From: Isosphaeraceae bacterium
GTDB taxonomy: Bacteria > Planctomycetota > Planctomycetia > Isosphaerales > Isosphaeraceae
NCBI GenBank assembly: GCA_031291845.1
Contig: JARLIH010000049.1
Coordinates: 1-51,248 of the forward strand
Reading direction: 5' to 3'
Length of the DNA: 51,248 bases
A model generated the notes under the pieces. The model made no database searches. It was not told the origin of the DNA and worked only from the letters and a program-made list of their open reading frames with translations. The translations under genes were made by a program, and so were the position numbers. This document shows positions 18,223-26,560 of the stretch, one piece after another. Each line of letters begins with the position of its first letter. Position 1 is the first letter of the stretch.

Positions 18223-18290
18223 TTCTGGGAACTCTGTCCGAGCCGCGCACCACGGTGCGCGGCTCGGACGGAGCCTCGCCCTCCCAGAAC
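18223..18290. repeat. long palindromic repeat (GTCCGAGCCGCGCACC core)
   Basis: A perfect 16-bp inverted repeat (18236-18251 with 18254-18269) has a two-base loop. An outer pair, TTCTGGGA (18223-18230) with TCCCAGAA (near 18282-18289), extends it across a mismatched interior containing GGAGCCTCGCCCTC. It lies in the gap upstream of the VIT-vWA gene and downstream of the small secreted protein gene. It looks like a dispersed genomic palindrome rather than a simple terminator. Confidence 0.7.
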
Positions 18291-18379
18291 CAGGCTCGCT
18301 TCCCGTCGCCCGTCAGATCATCGATCTGTCAGCGTTCGGAGGTCAGCAATCGTTCCAGGTGCGTATCGAACATCCGGAA

Positions 18380-18775
18380 TCAATAATATCGCGATCCCCA
18401 GAAGACCCAAGGGCGCGGCAGCTCGGTGAGTTTCGCCGAATGGCCGTAGTTGGGAATCTTGCCACCGTAGCCGGCATGTTCCCAGTGGCTAGTGGTCCGG
18501 TTGAAGCGGAACCCATACGCCTCGTGGCGAGGGGCCAAGTCGGGCGCGCTGGCGGCGCCTCCCCCTGAAGATGCGGTGCCACGGTAAACGTATTCGGACC
18601 AGGCCGAAGGCCGGCTCGCATACGCGTTCCACGGGGCGGCACGGTTGGTCGCGTAGCCCCCCCACGGGTTCGGGGACGCCATAGCCTGCGCACGCGCAGG
18701 AGTGCTCCCCACTGTCAGTCCGAGCGCAATCACAGCCGAGCACGACAGTGCAGCCGATTTCCACGAACGACTCAT
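18380..18775 (-). CDS. small secreted protein of unknown function
   Basis: A 131-residue protein with a clear signal peptide (about residues 1-30, ending STPARAQA). The mature part is rich in Tyr, Trp, Ser, Gly and Ala (NPWGGYATNRAAPWNAY, RPWVFWGSRYY) and has no recognisable domain or Cys residues. GGAGGGAG seven bases upstream supports the start. I do not recognise the family; composition suggests a surface or cell-envelope component. It is divergent from the Hsp70 gene. Confidence 0.7.
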   Translation of the reverse strand: MSRSWKSAALSCSAVIALGLTVGSTPARAQAMASPNPWGGYATNRAAPWNAYASRPSAWSEYVYRGTASSGGGAASAPDLAPRHEAYGFRFNRTTSHWEHAGYGGKIPNYGHSAKLTELPRPWVFWGSRYY

Positions 18776-19107
18776 CGCTATCTCCCTCCGTTCGTTCGGC
18801 GCCCTCAGACGAGAGGCTTCCGTTGCACGAAGAGGGGGGATGGACCGTGCCGGTCCGCTTCCACCGATCGACTCGAGGGCGTCTCATGCCTCGCCGTTCG
18901 GCGCACGCGTTTGTGCGCCTGCCTGACCCACAAAAAAGTATACGGCGCCGTTTCGAAAACTTCCAGAAGTCGAAACGAATGAGTCGCCGCTGGCGTTCGA
19001 AGCCGAGGCGGCGATAATAAAGTCTTGCGAGGGACGAACATCCAGAACAATCGCCCGTGACACTTCGTGCCGACCGTGTCGTTGGTCATGACCAGGGAGC
19101 CCCTGCC
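18776..19107. other. divergent promoter region between the small secreted protein and Hsp70
   Basis: About 330 bases without a credible gene. A TATACT box lies leftward at 18942-18937, and a GATAAT-type -10 box lies rightward at 19013-19018, but neither has a matching -35, so no promoter is called with confidence. Confidence 0.4.
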
Positions 19108-20772
19108 GTGAGCGAAGGCCTCAAGCGCGTCTATGGGATCGACCTCGGGACAACGTACTCCGCGATCGCGTACGTCGACGAGCACGGCAAGCCGGTGGTC
19201 GTACCCAACCAGGAGAGCGAGCGGATCACGCCGTCCGTCGTGTTATTCGATGGCGAGAACGTCATCGTCGGCAACACGGCCAAGGAGTCCGCGAAGGTCG
19301 AACCACACCGCGTGGTCTCACGGGTCAAGCAGCACATGGGGGACCCTCACTTCGTCTTCGAGCACGAGGGGCAGGTGTACAGCCCCGAGGACATCAGTTC
19401 CTTCATCCTGCGAAAGGTCGTCGGCGACGCCGAGGCCGCGCTCGACGACCAGATCACCGACGTCGTCATCACGTGTCCCGCGTACTTCGGGACCGACGAG
19501 CGCGAAGCGACGGCCAACGCCGGGCGGCTCGCCGGCCTGAACGTCCGCGCGATCCTCAATGAGCCAACCGCGGCGGCAGTCGCCTATGGGCTCGAGCAGG
19601 CGGAAGACCAGACCGTGCTCGTCTACGACCTCGGCGGCGGCACGTTCGACGTCACGATGATCGAGATCAAGGACCGGCTCATCCGGGTCATCTGCACCGG
19701 CGGCGACCACCGCCTCGGGGGCGCGCTCTGGGACGAAGCGATCGTCATGCACCTCGCCGAAGACTTCCGCACCCAGACCGGCGAGGAGTCGGACCCGATG
19801 GACGATCCCGAGGTCCTGAACGACCTCTTCCTCCAGGCCGAACGGGGCAAGAAAACCCTCACTCAGCGCGAGAAGGCCCCGTTCCGCGTGACGCACGCCG
19901 GTAAGCAGGCCCGCGTCGAGCTGGAACGAGGCCAGTTCGAGACGATCACCAAGCACCTCCTCGACCGCACGGTTGAGCTGACCCACGAGATGCTCGCCGA
20001 TGCCAAGGCCAAAGGCTCGGAGCGTTTTGATAAGATCATCTTGGTCGGCGGTGCGACGCGCATGCCGCAGGTCCGCGACCGGCTCGTCGCCGAGTTCGGC
20101 AAGGAGCCCGAGGTCTACGACCCGGACGAGGCCGTGGCCAAGGGGGCCGCGCTCTATGGGCTCAAGGAGTCGCTCCAGGATGAGGTCAAGGAAATCCTCG
20201 CCCCCAGCGTCCCCGAGGCCGAAGGGGAGGGGGGGCAGCTCAACCTCGACGCGGTCTCCGAACAGCAGGTCTCTGAGGCGCTCGACCGGCTGGAACAGCA
20301 GCTCGGGTTCACGCTCACCGGGCCGGTGCGCGAGCTGGTCAACACCCGGATCGTCAACGTCCTGAGCAAGAGCCTCGGCGTCGTGGCCAAGGACGATGCG
20401 AACAAAGAGGTGGTGGTCTACCTCCTCCCGCGCAACAGCGAAGTCCCGCTCGAACAGAGTGCCGACTTCGGCACGGACGTCGCGAACCAGGCGGGGGTCG
20501 ACATCCGCGTAATGGCCGGCGAGCGCGCCAGCGCGGAGCCGTCCGACTGCAAGGACGTCGGCACGGCCACGCTCAACCTCCCCGAACACCTCCCCGCGCG
20601 CAGCCCGGTACGCGTGAAGTTCGCCATCAGCCGCGACGGCCGCCTGCTCGTCACCGCCACCGACCTGACCGGCGGCGGCTCGATCGATGTCGAATTCGAA
20701 ACCGAAGCCGTGATGAACGCCGAGGAAGTCGCCGAGCGCTCCTCGGCGCTCCGGTTGTTGAACGTGTCCTGA
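19108..20772 (+). CDS. Hsp70-family protein lacking the helical lid
   Basis: A 554-residue Hsp70. The ATPase domain (residues 1-365) has IDLGTTYS near 9, DLGGGTFD near 175 and GGATRMP near 314. The linker to the substrate-binding part holds an insertion of about 60 residues (rich in Glu and Gln, including a helical DRLEQQLG stretch) before SKSLGVV, in the place of the usual DVTPLSLG. The beta substrate-binding domain (to about 535) is followed by only a few residues, so the C-terminal helical lid of DnaK (usual length near 610-640) is missing. Start GTG 19108 has GGGAG about eight bases upstream. It may work with the GrpE-like protein and with the Hsp70-vWA protein downstream. It is not the canonical DnaK. 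Confidence 0.9.
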   Translation: MSEGLKRVYGIDLGTTYSAIAYVDEHGKPVVVPNQESERITPSVVLFDGENVIVGNTAKESAKVEPHRVVSRVKQHMGDPHFVFEHEGQVYSPEDISSFILRKVVGDAEAALDDQITDVVITCPAYFGTDEREATANAGRLAGLNVRAILNEPTAAAVAYGLEQAEDQTVLVYDLGGGTFDVTMIEIKDRLIRVICTGGDHRLGGALWDEAIVMHLAEDFRTQTGEESDPMDDPEVLNDLFLQAERGKKTLTQREKAPFRVTHAGKQARVELERGQFETITKHLLDRTVELTHEMLADAKAKGSERFDKIILVGGATRMPQVRDRLVAEFGKEPEVYDPDEAVAKGAALYGLKESLQDEVKEILAPSVPEAEGEGGQLNLDAVSEQQVSEALDRLEQQLGFTLTGPVRELVNTRIVNVLSKSLGVVAKDDANKEVVVYLLPRNSEVPLEQSADFGTDVANQAGVDIRVMAGERASAEPSDCKDVGTATLNLPEHLPARSPVRVKFAISRDGRLLVTATDLTGGGSIDVEFETEAVMNAEEVAERSSALRLLNVS

Positions 20773-20803
20773 CGCCTGCCCTCTCCGCCCAGGGTCGATC
20801 ACG

Positions 20804-22717
20804 ATGCTTTCGTTTCGAAGCCTAGCCCCTTGTGCCTTGCTGGCGCTCGCGGCGTCGTTCGCTTGCAAGCCCCCGAACGACTCCGGACCGCCGAAGAGCG
20901 GAACCGCGGAGACGGTCGTGCGAACGGACTACACGGCCCCCGCCGAGGACCCCAAGGATGTGCTGTCCGACGATCGCCTCGAGGACAAGAAACCCCATTT
21001 CGACGCCGAGCTTGTCGACCGCCGGCCGCTCCAAGGTTGGCTCGTGAACTTGAGCGACTCGGTATTGAAGCTGGATGTCCCGCTGGTGAAGCCCGATGTC
21101 GAGCCCGGCCTGCTTACGCTGCGGGCGTCGTACGCCGACGCCATTGCCGAAGCCCGGAAGCTGGGACAGCCCCCCCTGTTGCTCTCGGTCAACCTCGTCG
21201 ACGGCAAAGCGAAGCAGTTCGACGACGGGCTCTACGCCGCACTCGACCAGGCGTATTACCAGGGCGTGGACAAAGTGCTCACCGGGCACGTCGCGCTCGT
21301 CCGGCGCCTCTACGACAAGCTAGGGCCCGACAGCCCCGCGGCCCCCTATCTCGCGGCGGGACTGGAGCTGGCCCGTGTCGATGTCGAACCGACCGATACC
21401 CCGGGAAAGGAAGAACGGCTGAAGGCGTTCCAGGCGAACGCGGTGTTTGCGAAACCGATTGGGTTTTACACCTGGAACGAAACGCTTTCCGACTGTTTCC
21501 GCTTCCTGCGCTATTTCTCGCGCCCCTTTGGCCCGAAGGACGGGCCGGTCGTGGCCGAGCTGGTCAAGGCGCTGCGGTCTGACAAGGCTCTGCTGGCGGA
21601 CTACGGGCGGGCACTCGCCTTTTACGCGAGGCTCACGAATCCACTGGTCCGCCGCTCGGTGGCCGACGTTGCCGCGACTCCGGACGGTCCGATACCTCCC
21701 GCGCCTGTGCTGGCGTTCTTTCCCGGTTCGACCTCGCGCGAAAGCGAACTGTTCTTCAAGCTGTTTCCGAACGGAATCCCACCCGACGTCGACCTGATGA
21801 AAGAGTTCGTGCGCCGGATCAAGTCGGGCGAAGTGTCCCTGTCGCCGAAAGCGGGCAGCGGCTGGTACGACTACCAGGTGTCGGCCCTCGAGACCTTGTT
21901 GCTCCCGGAGAAAGGGGCCGAGCACGAGCACCTGCTGCTGACGAAGGCGTACAAGAAGAGGATGCTCGAAGCCTTCAAGGCCCTCGTGACAAAACGGCGC
22001 GAGACGCACGTCCGGCAGCTCGATTTCCCGGCCCCCACCGCTGCGCCGCCCCCTCCTCCCTCCGTCACCGTAGCGCCCCGCCTGCGCATCGAGCCGAATC
22101 CGACCTACTACCTTCGTACGGCGCGGGCGTACGCGTTCCTGGCGACCCTGCTCGACGCGATGGTCGGCGAAGACACGCTCAAATGGCTGCACGGCTTGGC
22201 GGATGGCGGGCGGCGGCCGATGGACCTACACGACGAACTCGCCTGGCAACGCGATCTTTTCTACGGGCTCCATTATTTGAGCGCCGAGGACTTGGGGCTC
22301 AAGCCCGAGACGCGTCCCGACGAACCAGCCGAACGCTCGCGCTGCGAGGAGGTCGCGACCGCCTGGCTTGCGAAGGCCATTGACGACCCCGACCTGAAGG
22401 CCGACACGCGCGTGGCGGTTCCGATCTACTACGACGGTCCCCGGGACGTGACGCGGCTCTGGATGACGATCGGGGTACGTCTGACGCGACTCTCCGCAAG
22501 CTATGAGCGCCCGCCGCGAATCAAGCCGGAAACAGCGCCGGGGGACTGGATACCCGTCGCGCCGAGCCAACTGCGAGGCGCGGAGTACCTCATACCCGTG
22601 GACGAATTCGCCGAGGTGGAAGTCAAGGGGGGCCGCGTCTTCACGCGCGCGGAGCTACGGGCGCTGTGTGATCGGCTGAAAACCAAGCAAGCCATTGTCG
22701 AGGCCATCCAGCGCTAA
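20804..22717 (+). CDS. predicted lipoprotein of unknown function
   Basis: A 637-residue protein with a lipoprotein signal: hydrophobic core and lipobox LAASFAC, with Cys at residue 21. The rest is soluble, mixed alpha/beta and without recognised domains; a Pro-rich stretch (APTAAPPPPPSV) lies near 410-420. AGGG upstream and a 31-base gap from the Hsp70 stop suggest the same transcript. I do not recognise the family. As an anchored partner next to Hsp70 it may expose or receive a substrate outside the inner membrane, but this is speculation. Confidence 0.7.
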   Translation: MLSFRSLAPCALLALAASFACKPPNDSGPPKSGTAETVVRTDYTAPAEDPKDVLSDDRLEDKKPHFDAELVDRRPLQGWLVNLSDSVLKLDVPLVKPDVEPGLLTLRASYADAIAEARKLGQPPLLLSVNLVDGKAKQFDDGLYAALDQAYYQGVDKVLTGHVALVRRLYDKLGPDSPAAPYLAAGLELARVDVEPTDTPGKEERLKAFQANAVFAKPIGFYTWNETLSDCFRFLRYFSRPFGPKDGPVVAELVKALRSDKALLADYGRALAFYARLTNPLVRRSVADVAATPDGPIPPAPVLAFFPGSTSRESELFFKLFPNGIPPDVDLMKEFVRRIKSGEVSLSPKAGSGWYDYQVSALETLLLPEKGAEHEHLLLTKAYKKRMLEAFKALVTKRRETHVRQLDFPAPTAAPPPPPSVTVAPRLRIEPNPTYYLRTARAYAFLATLLDAMVGEDTLKWLHGLADGGRRPMDLHDELAWQRDLFYGLHYLSAEDLGLKPETRPDEPAERSRCEEVATAWLAKAIDDPDLKADTRVAVPIYYDGPRDVTRLWMTIGVRLTRLSASYERPPRIKPETAPGDWIPVAPSQLRGAEYLIPVDEFAEVEVKGGRVFTRAELRALCDRLKTKQAIVEAIQR

Positions 22718-22761
22718 CGCTGTTGGGTTCTTCCTTCCCTGTCGTTACGAGGCCTGTCCGC

Positions 22762-23784
22762 ATGGGAATCGTTCTTCAAATCCTGGGCGCGATGTTCCTC
22801 GCGCTCATCCTGGCCATCGTCGTCCTGTTCCTGGTCATCCGGGCCAAGGCACGCCGCTTTCTGAAAACGCTCGGCACGATGGTCGAACAGGCCCAGCAGG
22901 CCGCGGGAGCCCCCGCGCGCATCGAGCTCGTGCCCATGGCCGTCAACGACTGGGACGACCCCGACACCGTTCAGGAGCAGGCTAGCGCGCTCGCGGCTCT
23001 CGGCTTCGAAAAAGCGGGCGACTTCGAGGTCCGCCCTGTCGATGGTCTCCGGGTCGAGGCGTGGATGAAGCCCGCCGAAGCCATTACGGCCGTGATTTAC
23101 GAACATCCCCAAGCAGGGATCTGGACCGACCTGTACACTCACTATGAAGACGGATCCCGAATCACTTATCTCAATTCCTCGGCCGGCGGCGGCGTGGATC
23201 ACGCTCCGGGGCACGACGTCGAGCGCTTACCCGGTCTCGACCCGGCCGAGCTCTACCGGAAACTGCTCGCCGAGCGCCCTCAGAAGCCGATGAAGCATTA
23301 CGCTCTCTCGAACTTCGCCGGGATCTTCGAGAAGGCCTACGCCGACGACATGGACTGGCGCAACGCCCGTGGCGGGCCCACGGAACGGGAGATGCGCGCG
23401 GTCGCTGCGCTCTCGGGCGATTCCTATTCCGAGGAGAACCTCGAGGCTGCTCGCGAGTTGTTGGCGGCGCGGGCCGCTGAACAGCTCACGGACTCCCTTC
23501 GTGAGAAGTTCCTGGCGCAGTCGGGGATGACCGCTGCTGATTGGGAACGCGTTCGCGACCGGGTCGTCATCATCCACGATCGGTTGACCGGGGATATGCT
23601 TGGGGACATCCTGTCGGAGTACGCCGACGAAGATGATCTTGACGGCTTCGACTTTGACTCGGACGCACCGGCGCGTGAGCGCTTCGCCGCATATAATGCG
23701 CAACGGCCGTCCGAACGTCGATTTGAGTTGCTCGGTACGGTGGCGGAGCCCATCGAGGCCAACGTCTATCGGGCGCCATCGTGA
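22762..23784 (+). CDS. single-pass membrane protein of unknown function
   Basis: A 340-residue protein with one N-terminal membrane helix (residues 4-25, VLQILGAMFLALILAIVVLF) and then a basic stop-transfer segment, so the bulk is probably on the cytoplasmic side if the usual positive-inside rule holds. The remainder is acidic and has no domain that I recognise. GAGG nine bases before ATG 22762 supports this start over upstream open frame. The gene lies between the lipoprotein gene and the toxin-antitoxin pair in the same direction. Confidence 0.7.
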   Translation: MGIVLQILGAMFLALILAIVVLFLVIRAKARRFLKTLGTMVEQAQQAAGAPARIELVPMAVNDWDDPDTVQEQASALAALGFEKAGDFEVRPVDGLRVEAWMKPAEAITAVIYEHPQAGIWTDLYTHYEDGSRITYLNSSAGGGVDHAPGHDVERLPGLDPAELYRKLLAERPQKPMKHYALSNFAGIFEKAYADDMDWRNARGGPTEREMRAVAALSGDSYSEENLEAARELLAARAAEQLTDSLREKFLAQSGMTAADWERVRDRVVIIHDRLTGDMLGDILSEYADEDDLDGFDFDSDAPARERFAAYNAQRPSERRFELLGTVAEPIEANVYRAPS

Positions 23785-23813
23785 TTTGACTGGGCGGTCA
23801 TCGCTTGATTTGC

Positions 23814-23820
23814 GGGGGAG
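23814..23820 (+). promoter_or_regulatory. ribosome binding site deciding the GTG start of the antitoxin
   Basis: GGGGGAG lies seven bases before GTG 23828, which is the best start for the small antitoxin gene. Confidence 0.6.
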
Positions 23821-23827
23821 ATCGATC

Positions 23828-24079
23828 GTGGAAAAGACAGCGACGGTGCGGTTCGACGGCGAAATGATTCGCCCCGAGGGGCCCATCGAAATGGAGCCAA
23901 ACAAGCGCTACACCATCAAGTTCGAGCCGGCGCCTCCCGTTACCCCACCGAGGGAGGAGAGCGCATGAGACGTACTCGACCGGCTGGCCGGAACGATTGA
24001 AGCGCCGTCTGATTGGTCGGAGGAGCACGACCATTACATCCAGGGCGGGCCCAAGCGAAACGCGCGGGATGACTCGTGA
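23828..24079 (+). pseudogene. antitoxin of a PIN toxin, interrupted by in-frame TGA at 23966-23968
   Basis: The frame from GTG 23828 reads 46 residues (starting EKTATVRFDGEMIRPEGPIE, a beta-rich antitoxin N-terminus of the AF2212/DUF104 type) and then meets TGA at codon 47. The same frame continues for 36 residues without a frameshift: DVLDRLAGTIEAPSDW then SEEHDHYIQGGPKR, which is the Trp- and His-rich tail I know from antitoxins beside PIN toxins. The natural length would be 83 residues, and the codon before DVLD is usually Trp (TGG), so one G-to-A change explains it. The final TGA (24077-24079) overlaps the GTG start of the toxin, the normal coupling. See the finding for alternatives. Confidence 0.7.
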
Positions 24080-24495
24080 GACACGAGCGGTTCCTAATCG
24101 ACACCGTGTTTGTCCAGGCACTTGTGAGCAAGCGCGACCAGTACCACGGCCTCGCGGTCAAGCACTTGCCACGGTTGCGGGAAGCCGGTGAGGCTGTGAT
24201 CACCGAAGCCGTCCCTGTTGAGCTTGCGGGCGGGATGTGCGCTATCGATCGGAAGGCTGCGTCGGAGTGGATCAACTCCTGCTACCGCACGGCGAACATG
24301 CGAGTCGTCGCGACACAAACCGTGCTTGTCAAAAGAGCCTTGCACCTTTACGAGACGCGTCTTGACAAGGAATGGAGTCTGACCGACTGCATCTCATTCG
24401 TCGTAATGCAAGACAACGGACTGACAATCGCTCTTACGGCCGACAAGCACTTCGTTCAGGCCGGCTTCCGCGCCCTGCTTCTGGAAGAGGCATGA
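24076..24495 (+). CDS. PIN-domain toxin (VapC-like ribonuclease)
   Basis: A 139-residue PIN protein. The acidic metal-binding set is present: Asp9 in FLIDT, Glu44 in ITEAVPVEL, Asp104 in SLTDCISF and Asp123 in TADKHF. VapC-type proteins cut tRNA or rRNA when not held by their antitoxin. The GTG start overlaps the TGA stop of the antitoxin frame (GTGA), so expression is coupled. The stop (24493-24495) lies four bases before the Hsp70-vWA start, whose ribosome site lies inside this gene. The toxin frame is intact even though the antitoxin is not. Confidence 0.85.
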   Translation: MRHERFLIDTVFVQALVSKRDQYHGLAVKHLPRLREAGEAVITEAVPVELAGGMCAIDRKAASEWINSCYRTANMRVVATQTVLVKRALHLYETRLDKEWSLTDCISFVVMQDNGLTIALTADKHFVQAGFRALLLEEA

Positions 24496-24499
24496 GTCT

Positions 24500-26560
24500 A
24501 TGGCCACCTTTGTCGGCATCGACCTCGGCACGACCAACTCCGTCGTCGCGTACCGTAACGCCTACGGCCGTCCCGAGGTCATCGCCAATCGCGACGGGGC
24601 GCACGTGACCCCGTCCGTCATCTACTTCGGTTCCGACCCGCCGGCCGTAGGGCAAGAGGCGAAGGAATGGGCCCGGCTCGGCAACGAGGAGATCGCCAGC
24701 TTCTTCAAGCCCCATATGGGTAGCCCCCTCTACCGCCTGCGCTTTCACGGGCGCGACTACGACGCCACCGACCTCTCGGCGCTTGTGCTCAACCGGCTGA
24801 AGGAGGACGCCCAGGCGAAGCTCGGCCAGGCCGTCGATCGGGCGGTGATCACGGTTCCCGCCTATTTCGGCGACGCCCAGCGCAAGGCGACGATCGCCGC
24901 GGGCGAGGCCGCCGGCCTCCGCGTCTTGCGGATCATCAACGAGCCGACCGCGGCCGCGCTCGCCTACGGTTTGCAGAAGACCGGCGCTAACGAGACGGTC
25001 CTGATCTACGACCTCGGCGGCGGCACGTTCGACGTCACCGTCGCCCGCATCACGCCCGAACAGGTCGCCGTCCTCTCCACGGCGGGCGACCACGACCTCG
25101 GGGGCAAGAACTGGGACGACCGGATCGCCTCCTACCTCGCCGAGAAGTTCGCGGCCGATACCGGTATCGACCCGCTCGACGATCCACTCGCCCTGAACGA
25201 AGTGCTCGTCCGCAGCGAGCAGGCCAAGTGGGCCCTCTCCGAACGCACGGCGACGCGCATCAACCTTCAACTCGGCGAGGAGCGGCGGGGTTACGAGCTG
25301 ACGCGCGTCGAGTTCGAGAGCATGACGTTTCCCCTGATGGACCGCACTCGGCGCCTGACCGAAGAGGCGCTCGACGAGGCGAAGCTGTCGTGGAAGGACC
25401 TGGGTGGCGTGCTGCTCGTGGGGGGCTCGACCCGCATGCCGATGGTGCGCACCTACGTCACCCAGATGGCCGGCGCGCCCCCGCGCTCGGGGGTGAACGT
25501 CGACGAGGTCGTCGCCCTCGGGGCCGTGATCCAGGCCGCGATGGAGGAGGGGCTCGAGGCGGGCGACGCCTCGCCCCAATTCCGCCTCGCCGGAGCGCGT
25601 CGCGTTCAGGACGTCATGTCCCACAGCCTCGGCGTGGTGGCCGTGAACGGCGAAGGAACGGCTTATATCAACGATATCGTGATCCGCCGCAACCTGGCGA
25701 TCCCGGCCGAGAACACGAAGTCGTACCTCCACGCCACCCACGGGGGCGCGAACGCCAAACTCGAGGTGTACCTGACCCAGGGCGAGAGCGCCGCGCCGCT
25801 CGACTGCTCCGTGCTGGGCAAGTACGTCTTCACGGGCATCCAGGCGACCGACGCGGAGGTCACCGTCGACATCCGGATGTCGTACGACGCGAACGGCGTG
25901 GTGCAAGTGCGCGCCACCCAGCGCGACACCGGCCACGCGCTCGCGCTGGCGGTCGAGCCGGTCCCCGACGACCTCTCCTGGCTGGGCCGGCCCCCGCAGA
26001 CGGTCGAGGAACAAGGGCCCGGGCCATCGCGCGTGTATCTGCTGATGGATGCCTCGGCCAGCATGACCGGCTTCCCGCTCGTCGAGGCCCAGACCGCCGC
26101 CCGCGAGTTCCTCGACCGCTGTGACTTCACGCACATGGAGGTGGGGCTGGTCTCGTTTTCAAACCAGGTGATCCTGCAGTGCGAAGCGACCGACAACGTG
26201 CGTAGGCTCCAGGCCGCCCTGATGCGGCTGGAGCCCGACGGGAGCACGAACCTGACGGAGGCCCTGGAGCTGGCACGGCAGCGGCTCGCGGCGACCGACC
26301 GGACGCGTTACATTGTGATCCTGACCGACGGATATCCCGACGCGCCCGAGAGTGCCGTGGAACAGGCCGCGGCCGCGCGGCAGGGGGGGATCGAGATCGT
26401 CGCGATCGGCATGGGGGAAGCTGACCGTGACTATCTGCGGAGGCTGGCGAGCACCGAGTCGGGCTCAATCTTCGCCCACGCCGGCGAGCTCGTACGGACG
26501 TTCGGCCATATCGCCCGCGTGATTACCGAAGGGGGCCGCGGTCTGCGGACGCTGTCATGA
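24500..26560 (+). CDS. Hsp70-vWA fusion protein
   Basis: A 686-residue protein. The Hsp70 ATPase domain is complete: IDLGTTNS near 8, DLGGGTFD near 171 and GGSTRMP near 308, so it should bind and hydrolyse ATP. A beta substrate-binding domain follows (about 375-490, beginning VMSHSLGVVA). Instead of the helical lid there is a vWA domain (about 510-680) with a full MIDAS: DASAS near 517, GSTNLT near 582 and LTDGYPD near 609. The vWA part binds Mg/Mn and a protein ligand. The stop overlaps the start of the next gene (ATGA). The combination suggests a vWA-guided Hsp70 with a fixed partner; no function is known to me. Confidence 0.92.
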   Translation: MATFVGIDLGTTNSVVAYRNAYGRPEVIANRDGAHVTPSVIYFGSDPPAVGQEAKEWARLGNEEIASFFKPHMGSPLYRLRFHGRDYDATDLSALVLNRLKEDAQAKLGQAVDRAVITVPAYFGDAQRKATIAAGEAAGLRVLRIINEPTAAALAYGLQKTGANETVLIYDLGGGTFDVTVARITPEQVAVLSTAGDHDLGGKNWDDRIASYLAEKFAADTGIDPLDDPLALNEVLVRSEQAKWALSERTATRINLQLGEERRGYELTRVEFESMTFPLMDRTRRLTEEALDEAKLSWKDLGGVLLVGGSTRMPMVRTYVTQMAGAPPRSGVNVDEVVALGAVIQAAMEEGLEAGDASPQFRLAGARRVQDVMSHSLGVVAVNGEGTAYINDIVIRRNLAIPAENTKSYLHATHGGANAKLEVYLTQGESAAPLDCSVLGKYVFTGIQATDAEVTVDIRMSYDANGVVQVRATQRDTGHALALAVEPVPDDLSWLGRPPQTVEEQGPGPSRVYLLMDASASMTGFPLVEAQTAAREFLDRCDFTHMEVGLVSFSNQVILQCEATDNVRRLQAALMRLEPDGSTNLTEALELARQRLAATDRTRYIVILTDGYPDAPESAVEQAAAARQGGIEIVAIGMGEADRDYLRRLASTESGSIFAHAGELVRTFGHIARVITEGGRGLRTLS

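Noticed and set aside
19318..20868. Minus-strand open frame over the Hsp70 gene
   Set aside because: The plus strand encodes a complete Hsp70; the antisense frame is a well-known shadow of dnaK genes.
23966..23968. Selenocysteine at the antitoxin TGA
   Set aside because: Antitoxins of this kind have Trp here, no selenocysteine element was recognised, and no selenocysteine genes are nearby; a G-to-A change is simpler.
23965..24000. A separate ATG reading frame starting at the antitoxin TGA (ATGA at 23965)
   Set aside because: It runs only 11 codons; the uninterrupted antitoxin-like continuation in the original frame explains the sequence better.
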